A DNA stretch of 64,000 nt from JBOZRQ01 sp050789255 (GCA_050789255.1 JBOZRQ010000060.1:1-64000), one strand, 5' to 3'; counted from the stretch's first letter, positions 49,300 to 58,478 are shown. Made by a program: numbers and translations. Notes: generated by a model not told the origin, from the sequence alone.

Positions 49300-51864
49300 G
49301 TGATTAGACGCTCACGGTTCTCTTGGCGTCCCATCTTGCTCGCTACCAGCCTAATGATCGTCCTGTTCTGGGGTGGCGCTCTGTTCTACAGGCTGGTGCT
49401 GGCCAGTGAAGTGGATGTTGGGTCAATGGATGGGCGCTTTTCCGCAACCGGAGTGGCTCCAGGGTGGTCTGGATGGAATCGCGACGGTACCACTGTCGAC
49501 AGTCATCGTTCAGTTCCTGGGAAACATGGGACCGCTCAGGAGATTTCCACAGAACGAGCCGTATCGAGATCGGCGAGCATAAGTTCCACACCCGCCCTAC
49601 TTCAGACAGATGGCGATAATTACCATGTGCTTTCATTCTGGTACCGGCGAACGGGAAAGGACGCCTTTCCGCACAGCGCATATGTCGGTATTGGAAGCGC
49701 ACAGAAGGTGCGCCAATTCGTACTTCCTCCTGCCAACGAGTGGACCTATGTCGAGACAGTAGTGCCCCCCATTGACGACCAGACAACCCTTCTGTCTTTT
49801 TGGGCGCTAGAAGGGGTCACCCTTCAAGTTGATGAAGTAGGGTTTCGGAGAGCGACGCAGTTCGAGACTGAAGAATTAGCTGAAACCAGGTGGACTACTG
49901 AAGGTCCAATAGCACCTAGCACCCTGGCTCCGTCAGCGGACTCTGAGGTTGAGTATCGCCAAGTGCCTAGAGGACTGTTCACTTGGAAAAAGCCGGGATC
50001 GGATATTGGAACCATGGAGGTGGGACCCGACATCCCCGGAGTTGCAGGGGGATGGGATCCTTATAACCAACAAGAGGTTCCGTTCAGTCAAACACACAGC
50101 CTTGTGGATGGGCGCACCGGAGGTGTGTCACAGCAACTGTCGACTGTGGGCAATGGGGTTACCGTAACTGCGGTTTCGGCCTCTCCTTCATATTTTCAGG
50201 CTCCAGGGAACTATAGACTCGACTTTTGGTACCGGCTCTTAGTTGCGAAAGCGTCACAAGTTGTCCTGCGGGTTGACATCATGCATGATCCAGGTAAGAC
50301 AATTTTGCCGGCTCTCAAAGCGACGACGGAGTGGCAGCATGTCGAAATCGACCTTCAACTGGATCGACCTGGGCGGTTGATCTTTTGGATTACCGGTTCA
50401 GATGCGATTCTTCAACTTGATGATGTGTCACTAGTTAACCAGGAAGGACTGGCGGGCGTAGTGCCGATAGTGGTACCTGCGGCGCACGTTGAGGTGTCCC
50501 CTGCTCCTGCACTGGCGATTCCTTCCGTTGCTCCGAAGACGCGGCCTCCCCTTCACATCCACGCCAAGGAAGGGCGCTACAAGGTGCTCACGGACCAGGG
50601 TGGTTTCGGTGCGCTGCTCCTGGATTCTCCTGTGCTCATTTCTGGGTTTCTGGCAGGCCTAATCGGGGTTGCTCTATTGAGCTTTCCTCTGGCTTCCGGC
50701 CTTTTGGGCGCCCTTCAGGGAGTTGTGGCCTGGGAGCCGGCACCCGTGGACCTGCTCTGGATCATCTGGGGGCTGGGCGCCCTGGCCACTGGCAAGGCTG
50801 CTTGGGGTCGTTTCCGCAGGTACCCGGTACTTACTGGGTCTATCGGTGTGTTTCTAGTCGGAAACATCCTGTCGTTGGCTGGATCTGGCCCCAAGGGCTG
50901 GGCCCTTAGTTATCTGGTCATCACCCTGTACTGTGTCTCCTTGTTTGGTAGCGTCGTCACCTTGGGCAAGAACCTTCGGGCGATGGAGTGGCTTAGAGGG
51001 GGCCTGATCGCGGCCGCTATGCTCAATGCCACGGTGGCAATCCTCTCTTTGATGGGGGTTGAACCGATTGCAAGTATGTTTAGCCAGTACGGACGTGTCC
51101 AGGGCCTCTTCAAAGACCCGAACGTCTTAGGGCCCTTTCTGACTGCAGGATACTTGTTGCTGGCAGATGTCGCACGCGAGGAATACAAATTCCCGATTCG
51201 GCTTGCTATTACCGCCGCTGAGTTGCTCCTGATTACTGGCATTGTTCTGACCCAAAGCCGGGCGGCTATTGCCACACTCCTCTTGTCGATGATCGCATAC
51301 TGGGGAGCGCGCACTTACACGCACCGGGGTCTCGCAGGTGTCGCGAAGTTGGCTACTCGCGTCCTCGTTCTTGTGGGTGTGGTTGCGGTGCTATATCAGA
51401 TTTCCGCCGTGCGGGCAGACCGGTTGTCGATGCTGAAGGAGTACGATTCAAACCTACGCTTCCCCGTGCAAGCTGCCGGAATCAAGCTGGCGCTGAGCAG
51501 ACCGCTTGGCATAGGACCGGGGGGGTTTGAACAGCACATGCCGCTCTCGGCCCATAGCCTCTATGTCCGCACCTTGACCGAAAATGGATGGATCGGATTC
51601 GTCGGTCTGGGGGGAGTTACTGGCTTTACCCTGTGGGTCCTCTGGAAGCGGGTCCGCGACTCAACACCCCTTGTGGGCGGGCCGTCCTTTCATGCGTTGC
51701 TGGCATGGTGGGTCGGCGTCCTTGCCAACTCAGCCGTCATTGATTCGATCCACTGGCGCCATTTCTGGCTTCTGCTAGGTCTCATCTGGAGCCAGATCAT
51801 GCGCCACGACGAGGAGCAAGAGGCCAGGCCACACCCGGAGGTTGCCTCCGAGAGAGCATCATGA
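49300..51864 (+). CDS. Wzy/O-antigen ligase fused to two outer carbohydrate-binding-like modules
   Basis: This 854-residue protein has an N-terminal membrane helix (about 10-33). Two similar beta-sandwich modules follow (about 40-185 and 230-390). Each ends with the same pattern: YHVLSFWYRRTG ... WTYVETVVPP ... LQVDEVGF in the first, YRLDFWYRLLVA ... WQHVEIDLQL ... LQLDDVSL in the second. They resemble CBM-type ligand-binding domains. The C-terminal half has about 11 helices and the Wzy_C loop (GRVQGLFKDPNVLGPFL, GIGPGGFEQHM, AHSLYVRTLTENGWIGFVG). The family is usually 400-500 residues, so the outer modules are an addition. GGAGGG precedes GTG 49300; ATGA overlap with the next gene. Confidence 0.85.
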   Translation: MIRRSRFSWRPILLATSLMIVLFWGGALFYRLVLASEVDVGSMDGRFSATGVAPGWSGWNRDGTTVDSHRSVPGKHGTAQEISTERAVSRSASISSTPALLQTDGDNYHVLSFWYRRTGKDAFPHSAYVGIGSAQKVRQFVLPPANEWTYVETVVPPIDDQTTLLSFWALEGVTLQVDEVGFRRATQFETEELAETRWTTEGPIAPSTLAPSADSEVEYRQVPRGLFTWKKPGSDIGTMEVGPDIPGVAGGWDPYNQQEVPFSQTHSLVDGRTGGVSQQLSTVGNGVTVTAVSASPSYFQAPGNYRLDFWYRLLVAKASQVVLRVDIMHDPGKTILPALKATTEWQHVEIDLQLDRPGRLIFWITGSDAILQLDDVSLVNQEGLAGVVPIVVPAAHVEVSPAPALAIPSVAPKTRPPLHIHAKEGRYKVLTDQGGFGALLLDSPVLISGFLAGLIGVALLSFPLASGLLGALQGVVAWEPAPVDLLWIIWGLGALATGKAAWGRFRRYPVLTGSIGVFLVGNILSLAGSGPKGWALSYLVITLYCVSLFGSVVTLGKNLRAMEWLRGGLIAAAMLNATVAILSLMGVEPIASMFSQYGRVQGLFKDPNVLGPFLTAGYLLLADVAREEYKFPIRLAITAAELLLITGIVLTQSRAAIATLLLSMIAYWGARTYTHRGLAGVAKLATRVLVLVGVVAVLYQISAVRADRLSMLKEYDSNLRFPVQAAGIKLALSRPLGIGPGGFEQHMPLSAHSLYVRTLTENGWIGFVGLGGVTGFTLWVLWKRVRDSTPLVGGPSFHALLAWWVGVLANSAVIDSIHWRHFWLLLGLIWSQIMRHDEEQEARPHPEVASERAS

Positions 51865-53465
51865 ACCGCCGTGCATGGCCGCTTTGGATGCTGGTGCTGA
51901 TCTGGTGCCTGATGATCTTGAGTTTCACGCTCCAGCCCCAGTTCACGTCCGACTCGACGTTGGGCGCCATCGAACGACTGGCGCCCCCGGCGGTGGTGCA
52001 GGCCCCGGCGTCCGGGCCGGCAACGACACCATCGGTTCTGGCCGAGGTCAACCACTGGCTCAGGCGGTCGGCTCACGTTTTCCTGTACGCCGGACTGGGC
52101 GCCCTGCTGGTCGCAGCTCTGCGCGCCACGCGTTCCGTCCGCTACCCCGCCATACTGGCGCTGGTTGCGGCGGTTGGCGTGGCGTCTTTGGATGAATGGA
52201 TCCAGACGCTGGTTCCCGCGAGGACGGGGCGGTTGCACGATGTGCTCCTAGACGGCGCCGCTGCAATGGTAGCCATCGCCGTGATCACTGTGGCTTTGGC
52301 CAGGCGCCGGCCCCGGCGGGGAATCCTCCAGGCCATCACCCTGGCGGAGACCGGCGGGGCCCAGAAGGTGGTCTTCTCGCTGCTCCGTGCAACGGAAGGC
52401 GAGATGCCTACGACGCTGGTCTGCGGCCCCGGCGGCGACCTGGTCGAGTGGGTCCGGCAGGACCCGGCCACAGCCGGGGCTCAGGTGATTGAGCTGGGCG
52501 CCGTCCGCCGGGGCAAGCCGTCTCCGCTGGCGGACCTGCGTACGCTCTGGGAGTTGATGCGGATCTTTGCCCGGGTGCGCCCGGAGATCGTGCACCTGCA
52601 CTCCTCGAAGATGGGCGTGCTTGGGCGCCTGGCCGCGTGGGTGACGGGGGTCCCGTTCGTGATCTACACGGCGCATGGATGGCCGGTGCGGGACTACCAC
52701 GGGTCGGCGGCGAAGTCGCTGTATGCCTGGGTGGAGCGTGCGGCGTCGATGCTGGCCGACGTGATTGTGTGCGTATCCGAGTCGGAGCGCCGGCTGGCGG
52801 TGCAGAATAGACTGGCCCCTACCCGGAAGCTGCAGGTCATTCTGAACGGCGTGCCGGCCGCTCCGCAGGAGCACGGTCACCTGCGCCGGCTCCTCGATAT
52901 CGGCCCCGACACGCCGCTCATCGTCGCTATTGGTCGGCTGGCTCATCCCAAGGATCCGTTGTCATTTATCCGGTTGGCGGCCAGCACTCGTGCCACGCTG
53001 CCCGAGGCTCGCTTCGTCTGGCTCGGTGATGGGCCGCTGCGCTCCGATTGTGAGGCGGCCCTGCATAGCGAGGAACTCTCAAACCGGGTGATCATGCCAG
53101 GCAATCGCGAGGATGCGCGGGCGCTGATCAACGATGCTGACATCTTCGTCATGCTCTCCCATGCCGAGGGGCTCCCCCTGGTAGTCATGGAGGCCATGCT
53201 GGCGGCAAAGCCGGTGGTGGCCTGGAATGTCGGCGGTATTGCCGAGATGGTCAGCCATGGGAGGTCCGGCTACCTGTATGAGGTGGGGGATCTCGACGGA
53301 GTGGCCCGGTCTCTCATCGAACTCATTGATCACGAAACGGTGCGTATCCGTGTGGGCCAGGCAGGGCTCCGGTGGGCGGAGGAGAATCTGGCCGAGCAGA
53401 GAATGAACGCAGAGTATCTGAGGCTGTACCATACACGGTTCACGACGCAGCAGAAGATGGGGTGA
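51861..53465 (+). CDS. VanZ-like membrane domain fused to family 4 glycosyltransferase
   Basis: This 534-residue protein has a VanZ-like N-terminal domain (about 1-150, four helices) with the family pattern SAHVFLYAGLGALL ... ASLDEWIQTLVPARTGRLHD. From about residue 155 a complete GT-B glycosyltransferase follows: AETGGAQKVVF, VHLHSSKMGVLGRLAAW, YTAHGWPV, VAIGRLAHPKDPLSFI and SHAEGLPLVVMEAMLAAKP. The two parts are in one frame without any internal start signal, so it is a true fusion. The VanZ part may anchor the enzyme at the membrane or bind the lipid acceptor. Confidence 0.9.
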   Translation: MNRRAWPLWMLVLIWCLMILSFTLQPQFTSDSTLGAIERLAPPAVVQAPASGPATTPSVLAEVNHWLRRSAHVFLYAGLGALLVAALRATRSVRYPAILALVAAVGVASLDEWIQTLVPARTGRLHDVLLDGAAAMVAIAVITVALARRRPRRGILQAITLAETGGAQKVVFSLLRATEGEMPTTLVCGPGGDLVEWVRQDPATAGAQVIELGAVRRGKPSPLADLRTLWELMRIFARVRPEIVHLHSSKMGVLGRLAAWVTGVPFVIYTAHGWPVRDYHGSAAKSLYAWVERAASMLADVIVCVSESERRLAVQNRLAPTRKLQVILNGVPAAPQEHGHLRRLLDIGPDTPLIVAIGRLAHPKDPLSFIRLAASTRATLPEARFVWLGDGPLRSDCEAALHSEELSNRVIMPGNREDARALINDADIFVMLSHAEGLPLVVMEAMLAAKPVVAWNVGGIAEMVSHGRSGYLYEVGDLDGVARSLIELIDHETVRIRVGQAGLRWAEENLAEQRMNAEYLRLYHTRFTTQQKMG

Positions 53466-53471
53466 TTCGTC

Positions 53472-54827
53472 ATGCGGGTCCGCGGCGACATGGAGCTGCA
53501 TCCGTTTACCGTGGCTTTCGGCGATCTGGCCTTTACCTTTGCGGCCTACTCCCTGGTTGCGAGGTGGATCTCCGTGCCCGGGTTTGCCGAGGCCATGGAG
53601 AGCGCCCTGCCGTGGCTCGGGTTGGTCACGGTCTTCCTGAACCATACTCTCCACCTCACGGTGGTGCAGGGGCGTTCCGCAAAGGACAGCCTGCGGGCGG
53701 CGGGGGTCTCCAGTTTGATGACCGGGACCGTGGCGGCGGCCATCTTCCTGTTGCTGGCTGGTTTGCCCTTCCGCCCGGAGACAGTGGCGGGTCCCGTGGT
53801 TGGTCAGCTGGTGGCGATTTTGGTCTGGCGTCTATGCTGCGTGCAGATCGGCTTCTGGATCCGCGGTGCGCGGCACGTCCTGGTCGTCGGCACGGAGTCG
53901 GAAGCGCAGTTTCTGTCCGCCAAACTCCAGGAGGCCGGCGGCAAGGACTACACCATGACCGCCCGCGCCGCCGGGGCTGCGGAGGCACGGCATTTGCTGA
54001 CCCAGGCCAACTCCGTGCTGGTGACCCCGTCTTTGCCGCAGGCGGACAAGAACGACCTGCTGGCAGCCTGCCTGGTCTCCGGCCGGGAGTGCCTGGTGCT
54101 GCCGGACAGCTATGAGATCTCGCTGTGCCAGGCCGAGGTAAGGCAGATTGCCGACCTTCCCGTCCTTGCGATCCGTCCCATCGGTCTGAGCCGGGTGGAG
54201 CAGCTGACAAAGCGGGCGTTTGACATTGTCTGCTCGGTTGCCGGCCTGGTCCTGCTCGCCCCGGTTTGGCTGGTGATCGCGGTGCTGATTCGGCTGAATT
54301 CCGAAGGCCCGATCTTCTACGCCCAGGAACGGGTGGGCCGGGGAAGCCGGATCTTTCGATGCCTGAAGTTCCGCACCATGCGTCAGGATGCCGAAGCGCA
54401 CACCGGGCCCGTGCTGGCGACCGACAACGACCCCCGCATCACCTCGATCGGGCGTTTTCTGCGAGCCACACGGCTCGATGAGACCCCACAGCTGCTCAAT
54501 GTCCTGCGCGGCGAGATGAGCGTTGTGGGTCCCCGGCCCGAGCGCCCGTTCTTCGTTGACCAGATCGCCCAGGCCCTTCCCGATTACCGGTACCGGCTGA
54601 TGGTCCAGCCCGGCCTGACGGGGCTGGCTCAGGTGGAGGCCGGCTACAGCATCCGGCCGGAGGACAAGCTTCGGTATGATCTGCTCTACATTCAGAACTT
54701 CTCGGTCCTACTGGACATCCGCATCCTGCTGGCGACGATTCGCGTGGTCCTCTTTCCAGGGCAGCACCGCGGTGTCACGCTGGCAGTGGGCTCCTCGGGC
54801 GCTCCCGGCCCTGGGTCCGATTCATAA
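53472..54827 (+). CDS. WcaJ-type polyprenyl glycosylphosphotransferase
   Basis: This 451-residue initiating transferase has four N-terminal helices (to about 130), a degenerate Rossmann-like middle domain (VLVVGTESEAQFLSAKL) and a C-terminal bacterial sugar transferase domain. That domain reads KRAFDIVCSVAGLVLLAPVW, FRCLKFRTMRQDAEAH, RLDETPQLLNVLRGEMSVVG and YRLMVQPGLTGLAQV. It is the second initiating enzyme in the window and probably starts a different glycan from the PglC-type enzyme. It begins six bases after the VanZ-GT gene; a terminator follows. Confidence 0.93.
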   Translation: MRVRGDMELHPFTVAFGDLAFTFAAYSLVARWISVPGFAEAMESALPWLGLVTVFLNHTLHLTVVQGRSAKDSLRAAGVSSLMTGTVAAAIFLLLAGLPFRPETVAGPVVGQLVAILVWRLCCVQIGFWIRGARHVLVVGTESEAQFLSAKLQEAGGKDYTMTARAAGAAEARHLLTQANSVLVTPSLPQADKNDLLAACLVSGRECLVLPDSYEISLCQAEVRQIADLPVLAIRPIGLSRVEQLTKRAFDIVCSVAGLVLLAPVWLVIAVLIRLNSEGPIFYAQERVGRGSRIFRCLKFRTMRQDAEAHTGPVLATDNDPRITSIGRFLRATRLDETPQLLNVLRGEMSVVGPRPERPFFVDQIAQALPDYRYRLMVQPGLTGLAQVEAGYSIRPEDKLRYDLLYIQNFSVLLDIRILLATIRVVLFPGQHRGVTLAVGSSGAPGPGSDS

Positions 54828-54846
54828 CTGGACAGCACCATAGGAA

Positions 54847-54881
54847 AAGGCGACATCCCCGACGGAGGGCGATGTCGCCTT
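54847..54881. terminator. Bidirectional terminator between WcaJ-type and epimerase genes
   Basis: The 11-bp stem AAGGCGACATC/GATGTCGCCTT has a 13-base loop. A-rich sequence lies before it and ACATTATTC after it. It serves the two convergent genes. Confidence 0.8.
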
Positions 54882-54884
54882 ACA

Positions 54885-55817
54885 TTATTCTCTGGCGGCC
54901 GCCGCCTGGCGGGTCATGCACCAGGAGACGACCTCTTGGAGCCCCGTCTCGATCGGCACCAACGGCTCCCACCCAAGCGCCCGCCGGGCGGCCTGGTTGG
55001 ACATCACGGAGTGGCGGATGTCGCCCACGCGCTCCGGACCGTGGGCTGGGGGATGGTGCCATCCCACCAGATCGGCCAGCATGTGCCACAGCCGTTGGAT
55101 GGATACGCCCGAGCCGCTGCTGACATTCAGCGTCAGGCCATCTCCACGGGTCAGGGCACACTCGATCGCCTTGACCATGTCGGTCACGTACAGGAAATCA
55201 CGGGTCTGTGCGCCATCGCCATGCAGGACCGGATGCCTGCCGCCCAGGAAGGCATCGAGAAAGGCAGGTACGACCGATCCTTCGGCTTCGGTCATCTGCC
55301 CGGGGCCGTACACGTTGGACGGACGCAGAACGGTGTAGGCCACGCCTCGCATAGTGCCCAACAGACGGACGTACTGCTCGCCCGCGATCTTTGAGAGGCC
55401 ATAGGGGGAGAGCCCGTTGAGGGGGCTCGTCTCGGTGATCGGCAGCGTCTCTGGCGCTCCGTACACCGCCGCCGAAGAGATGGCGACGACCTTTCTCGAC
55501 CCTGCGGCCGCGGCTGCCTCCATGACGTTGATGGTACCGCCCACGTTCACCGCCAGGTCGCGCCCCGGGGCACGCAACGAGCGTGGAACGGAGACTTGGG
55601 CGGCCAGGTGAACCACAACTTCGGGCCGAACCGCCGAAAAGGTCTCGATGAGTGGAGAGCAGATGTCCATGCGTATGAAAGCTGCACCCGCACAGAGGTT
55701 GGCCGCAGATCCCGAGGACAGATCATCGATAACTGTAACGTGATGGCCCTGCGTGACAAGGAACCTCACGACATGACTCCCGACAAAGCCCGCACCGCCG
55801 GTCACTGTGATCCGCAA
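54885..55817 (-). CDS. NAD-dependent UDP-sugar 4-epimerase
   Basis: This protein of about 310 residues is an extended SDR with VTGGAGFVGSHVVRFL (NAD), HLAAQVSVPRSL, SSAAVYGAP and catalytic Y-x-x-x-K in YGLSKIAGEQYVR. RPSNVYGPGQ and GDGAQTRDFLYVTD follow. It is of the GalE/WbpP type and interconverts UDP-Glc/Gal or their N-acetyl forms. TTG 55817 follows GAGGTG; GTG 55826 is the alternative. A decayed homologue lies at 48424-48755. Confidence 0.92.
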   Translation of the reverse strand: MRITVTGGAGFVGSHVVRFLVTQGHHVTVIDDLSSGSAANLCAGAAFIRMDICSPLIETFSAVRPEVVVHLAAQVSVPRSLRAPGRDLAVNVGGTINVMEAAAAAGSRKVVAISSAAVYGAPETLPITETSPLNGLSPYGLSKIAGEQYVRLLGTMRGVAYTVLRPSNVYGPGQMTEAEGSVVPAFLDAFLGGRHPVLHGDGAQTRDFLYVTDMVKAIECALTRGDGLTLNVSSGSGVSIQRLWHMLADLVGWHHPPAHGPERVGDIRHSVMSNQAARRALGWEPLVPIETGLQEVVSWCMTRQAAAARE

Positions 55818-55981
55818 TGACAGCACCTCGATTGTTAGGTCCGTTGCTTAATGCTTCGCTAAAACAACCTCGTCTTCCTACAAGGGATGGAGCCATCTGC
55901 AACAGGTAACCCGCCAATCTCGCCGAACATTGGAGCAAAGTGGCAATCATCTGCGATGTAGCAGGACAGGAGGCTCCGTAC

Positions 55982-56467
55982 GTGGCAATCATGGCAAATC
56001 GTACGCGCACCATCATCTTTCAAGCGAGTGCGGTCATCATCGTGATCGTGGTGGGCTTTGGTCTCCTTCAGAAGTCCCGGCTCGAACGGGGCTACAAGCA
56101 GGACTTCGACCTGTTTGTGAACACCACCCAGCAAAACATTGGCGATGCGCAGGTCAGATCGACGCTGGCCGGCCTCGCGTCCCGCTATCCCCGCAGCCCC
56201 GTCGTCATCCGCAACTATGGCCTGGCCCTGGGCGTTGCCGGGCAGTATGCGGAGGCCGCCTCGTACTACCGCAAGGCGCTTGACCTCAATCCGTTCTACG
56301 CCCGGCAGGGGCCATTTCTCTATGAAAACGGGGTCTGGCTCATGCAGACCCAAGATTTCGCACGTGCAAAGATTTACCTGGAGGCCGCCGCCAAACTGGA
56401 GCTGCCCGAGACCATCAAGGCCGAGGTCGCCAAGCACCTCGCCGATCTCCAGAAGAGGGGGTTCTAA
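55982..56467 (+). CDS. Membrane-anchored TPR protein
   Basis: This 161-residue protein has an N-terminal signal anchor (IIFQASAVIIVIVVGFGLL) and two to three tetratricopeptide-like units (NYGLALGVAGQYAEAASYYRKALDLNP; ENGVWLMQTQDFARAKIYLEAAAKLE). AGGAGG lies eight bases before GTG 55982. It is followed after five bases by a Wzy-type gene. TPR partners are common beside Wzy-type polymerases and may organise the machinery outside the membrane. Confidence 0.85.
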   Translation: MAIMANRTRTIIFQASAVIIVIVVGFGLLQKSRLERGYKQDFDLFVNTTQQNIGDAQVRSTLAGLASRYPRSPVVIRNYGLALGVAGQYAEAASYYRKALDLNPFYARQGPFLYENGVWLMQTQDFARAKIYLEAAAKLELPETIKAEVAKHLADLQKRGF

Positions 56468-56472
56468 GGACG

Positions 56473-57975
56473 ATGAAGCGGCGAGCGGCCACCTCTAACC
56501 CAACCGATAGCCTCTCCCTGTGGTCGGTCCTCCTGCTGATGGGGGGCCTCCCGGTAGTCATGCTGACCATCATGGTGGACCAGGTCAGCCCGCTGATCAC
56601 GGGCATCTCCACATACGATACGGGCACCTTCGGCAACCCCTTTGCCGAAGTCAAGCTGGGCTATCTCCTGATCATGACGGTGATGATTGCCGGCGCCCTC
56701 GTCTACCGGTCCCTGCAGCCTTCCTTTACGCTCGAGCCGAGTGTTACGCATGGTCCTCTGCTGGTCCTGCTGGCCGTTGTCTTGCTCTCCCAGCTGCTCT
56801 CGCCCTTCCCCACCGTCGCCATCGCTGGCATCTATGAACTCCGTGAGGGAACGGTCACCTGGATCTGCTACCTTGCCCTGGCCTTTGCTGTCACCCATAT
56901 GGCGTGGCCGAGGGGACGGTATGAGAACCTGGCTTATGCGCTCATGCCGTTCCTGGCTGTGAACCTGCTGCTCGGGCTCCTTGCGTTCTTCGGGGTCAAT
57001 GTCCTGAATGTTGCCGCCGTCAAGGCGTTCATCTACGGTGGGGCCGTAACCGATGTGCCTGCCGGCCACCTGCTCTACACGACCCTGGGGAATCCGAACT
57101 ACGCCAGCGGCTTTGGCGCCGTGTGCGCCGCCCTGCTTCTGACCCTTGCGGTTCTTACGGGGGACCGCACCAAGCGTATCTGGTTTCTGATCGGCGGTTG
57201 GGCCGCCTTCACGGTGGTGATCGCCACGCTGTCGATGAGCGGGTTCGTGGCACTGGTAGCCGCACTCCCGGTGATGGTGCTGTTGATCTGGCGCTACGCA
57301 GAGGGGAGGCGGACGCTCCTCGCCGGCGCTGCGGCTCTGCTCGGCTGCGTCGTCATCTACCTGGGTTTGCTGCGGTACCAGCCGCAGGTCTGGGATGAGA
57401 CCGTGGGTTTCTTCGTGGCGGCGGTGAAGTCCGGGCCGACTGAGCCGGTAGTGGTCCCTCCGTCAAGCGAATCCGGCGAGCTGCCGGTATTCCCGCCCTC
57501 GGGATGGTCGTTCGGCACGGGCCGGAGCTATTACTGGCAGCACACACTGGAGCTGATCAAGGAGCGCCCGCTCGTCGGCTACGGACTGGACACCCTGGCC
57601 TACACCTTCCCGCAGTTCCGGGCGGATAAGGCGGCCAGCCTCAACGACTCGGGCCACATGGTAAACAAGCCCCATAACCTCTATCTCGGGATCGCTTACG
57701 GCGCCGGCATTCCTGCCTTGCTGGCCTTTCTGGCGCTGGTCGCCGTCGTACTCTGGCGCCATGCCAGGGCGGTCTGGCGGCGTCTGGAACTGGACCCGGT
57801 TCACGTGGCCCTGCTGCCTGGCATCGCCGCCTACCTGGTGCAGGGGCTGGTCAACGACTCGCACATCGGCTACTCGGCGGTGTTCTGGATCTTCCTAGGG
57901 GCGGCGTCCAACATGCTCCGCACTGCTGAAGCCAGGGCGGCGGCGCCGCAGGCTCGGCCCAAGAAGGCAGGATAG
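56473..57975 (+). CDS. Wzy/O-antigen ligase family polymerase
   Basis: This 500-residue membrane protein has about 12 helices and the Wzy_C features YYWQHTLELIKERPLVGYGL then NKPHNLYLGIAYGAGIPALL. The short space to the TPR gene (5 bases) and the AAGGA site indicate one transcript. It is the third polymerase-like protein of the locus and probably belongs to the system started by the WcaJ-type enzyme. Confidence 0.9.
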   Translation: MKRRAATSNPTDSLSLWSVLLLMGGLPVVMLTIMVDQVSPLITGISTYDTGTFGNPFAEVKLGYLLIMTVMIAGALVYRSLQPSFTLEPSVTHGPLLVLLAVVLLSQLLSPFPTVAIAGIYELREGTVTWICYLALAFAVTHMAWPRGRYENLAYALMPFLAVNLLLGLLAFFGVNVLNVAAVKAFIYGGAVTDVPAGHLLYTTLGNPNYASGFGAVCAALLLTLAVLTGDRTKRIWFLIGGWAAFTVVIATLSMSGFVALVAALPVMVLLIWRYAEGRRTLLAGAAALLGCVVIYLGLLRYQPQVWDETVGFFVAAVKSGPTEPVVVPPSSESGELPVFPPSGWSFGTGRSYYWQHTLELIKERPLVGYGLDTLAYTFPQFRADKAASLNDSGHMVNKPHNLYLGIAYGAGIPALLAFLALVAVVLWRHARAVWRRLELDPVHVALLPGIAAYLVQGLVNDSHIGYSAVFWIFLGAASNMLRTAEARAAAPQARPKKAG

Positions 57976-58022
57976 CTCCAAAGGGCACTGAACACCCGAA
58001 CGGAGAGAGAGGCAGCGGTGCG

Positions 58023-58475
58023 ATGAGCAAGCCCTCCTACGCGTTTCATCCCAAGACTGAGGCCGGGATGGCCTATCACCTCTACCGTCAGGCGGAGTAC
58101 AGCGTGACCTTCCATATCGACGACGAACACCGCTCGGTCGTCATCACCATAGCCAGAGAGACGGACGGCAATCCACCCAGAGTCTCAGCCTGCCGGGTCA
58201 GCTTCGAGGAACTGCAGGCTTTAGCCAGTGCCGCCGCTGCGGTTCCGGCGCCCACCGGGAAGGGTTTTGCCACTGGCCCCGACCTGCTGGCCGGCGTACC
58301 GGTCGTCGTGCTCTACCCCGCCTCCGATCGGGTGCCGGTTCCGGTGCTATGCTTCTCCGACGAAGCGTGGTGCGAGGCGGGCGTCTACCGCGGCCCATTC
58401 CTTCAGGCGGCTGAGGTGAGGCACCTTGCGGCGGGCGAGGACATGCGTACAATGGCTAAGCGGCTCCACGGATAG
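58023..58475 (+). CDS. Hypothetical protein, 150 residues
   Basis: This is a soluble protein without a signal peptide or recognised family. It has a small N-terminal alpha/beta part (YHLYRQAEYSVTFHIDDEHR, VVITIARETDGNPPRVSACR) and an Ala-rich helix (LQALASAAAAVPAP). The codon pattern is typical of the region and GGAGAGAGAGG lies upstream of ATG 58023. It follows the polymerase gene by 47 bases, so it may be the last gene of that operon; a terminator follows directly. Confidence 0.75.
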   Translation: MSKPSYAFHPKTEAGMAYHLYRQAEYSVTFHIDDEHRSVVITIARETDGNPPRVSACRVSFEELQALASAAAAVPAPTGKGFATGPDLLAGVPVVVLYPASDRVPVPVLCFSDEAWCEAGVYRGPFLQAAEVRHLAAGEDMRTMAKRLHG

Positions 58476-58478
58476 ATC

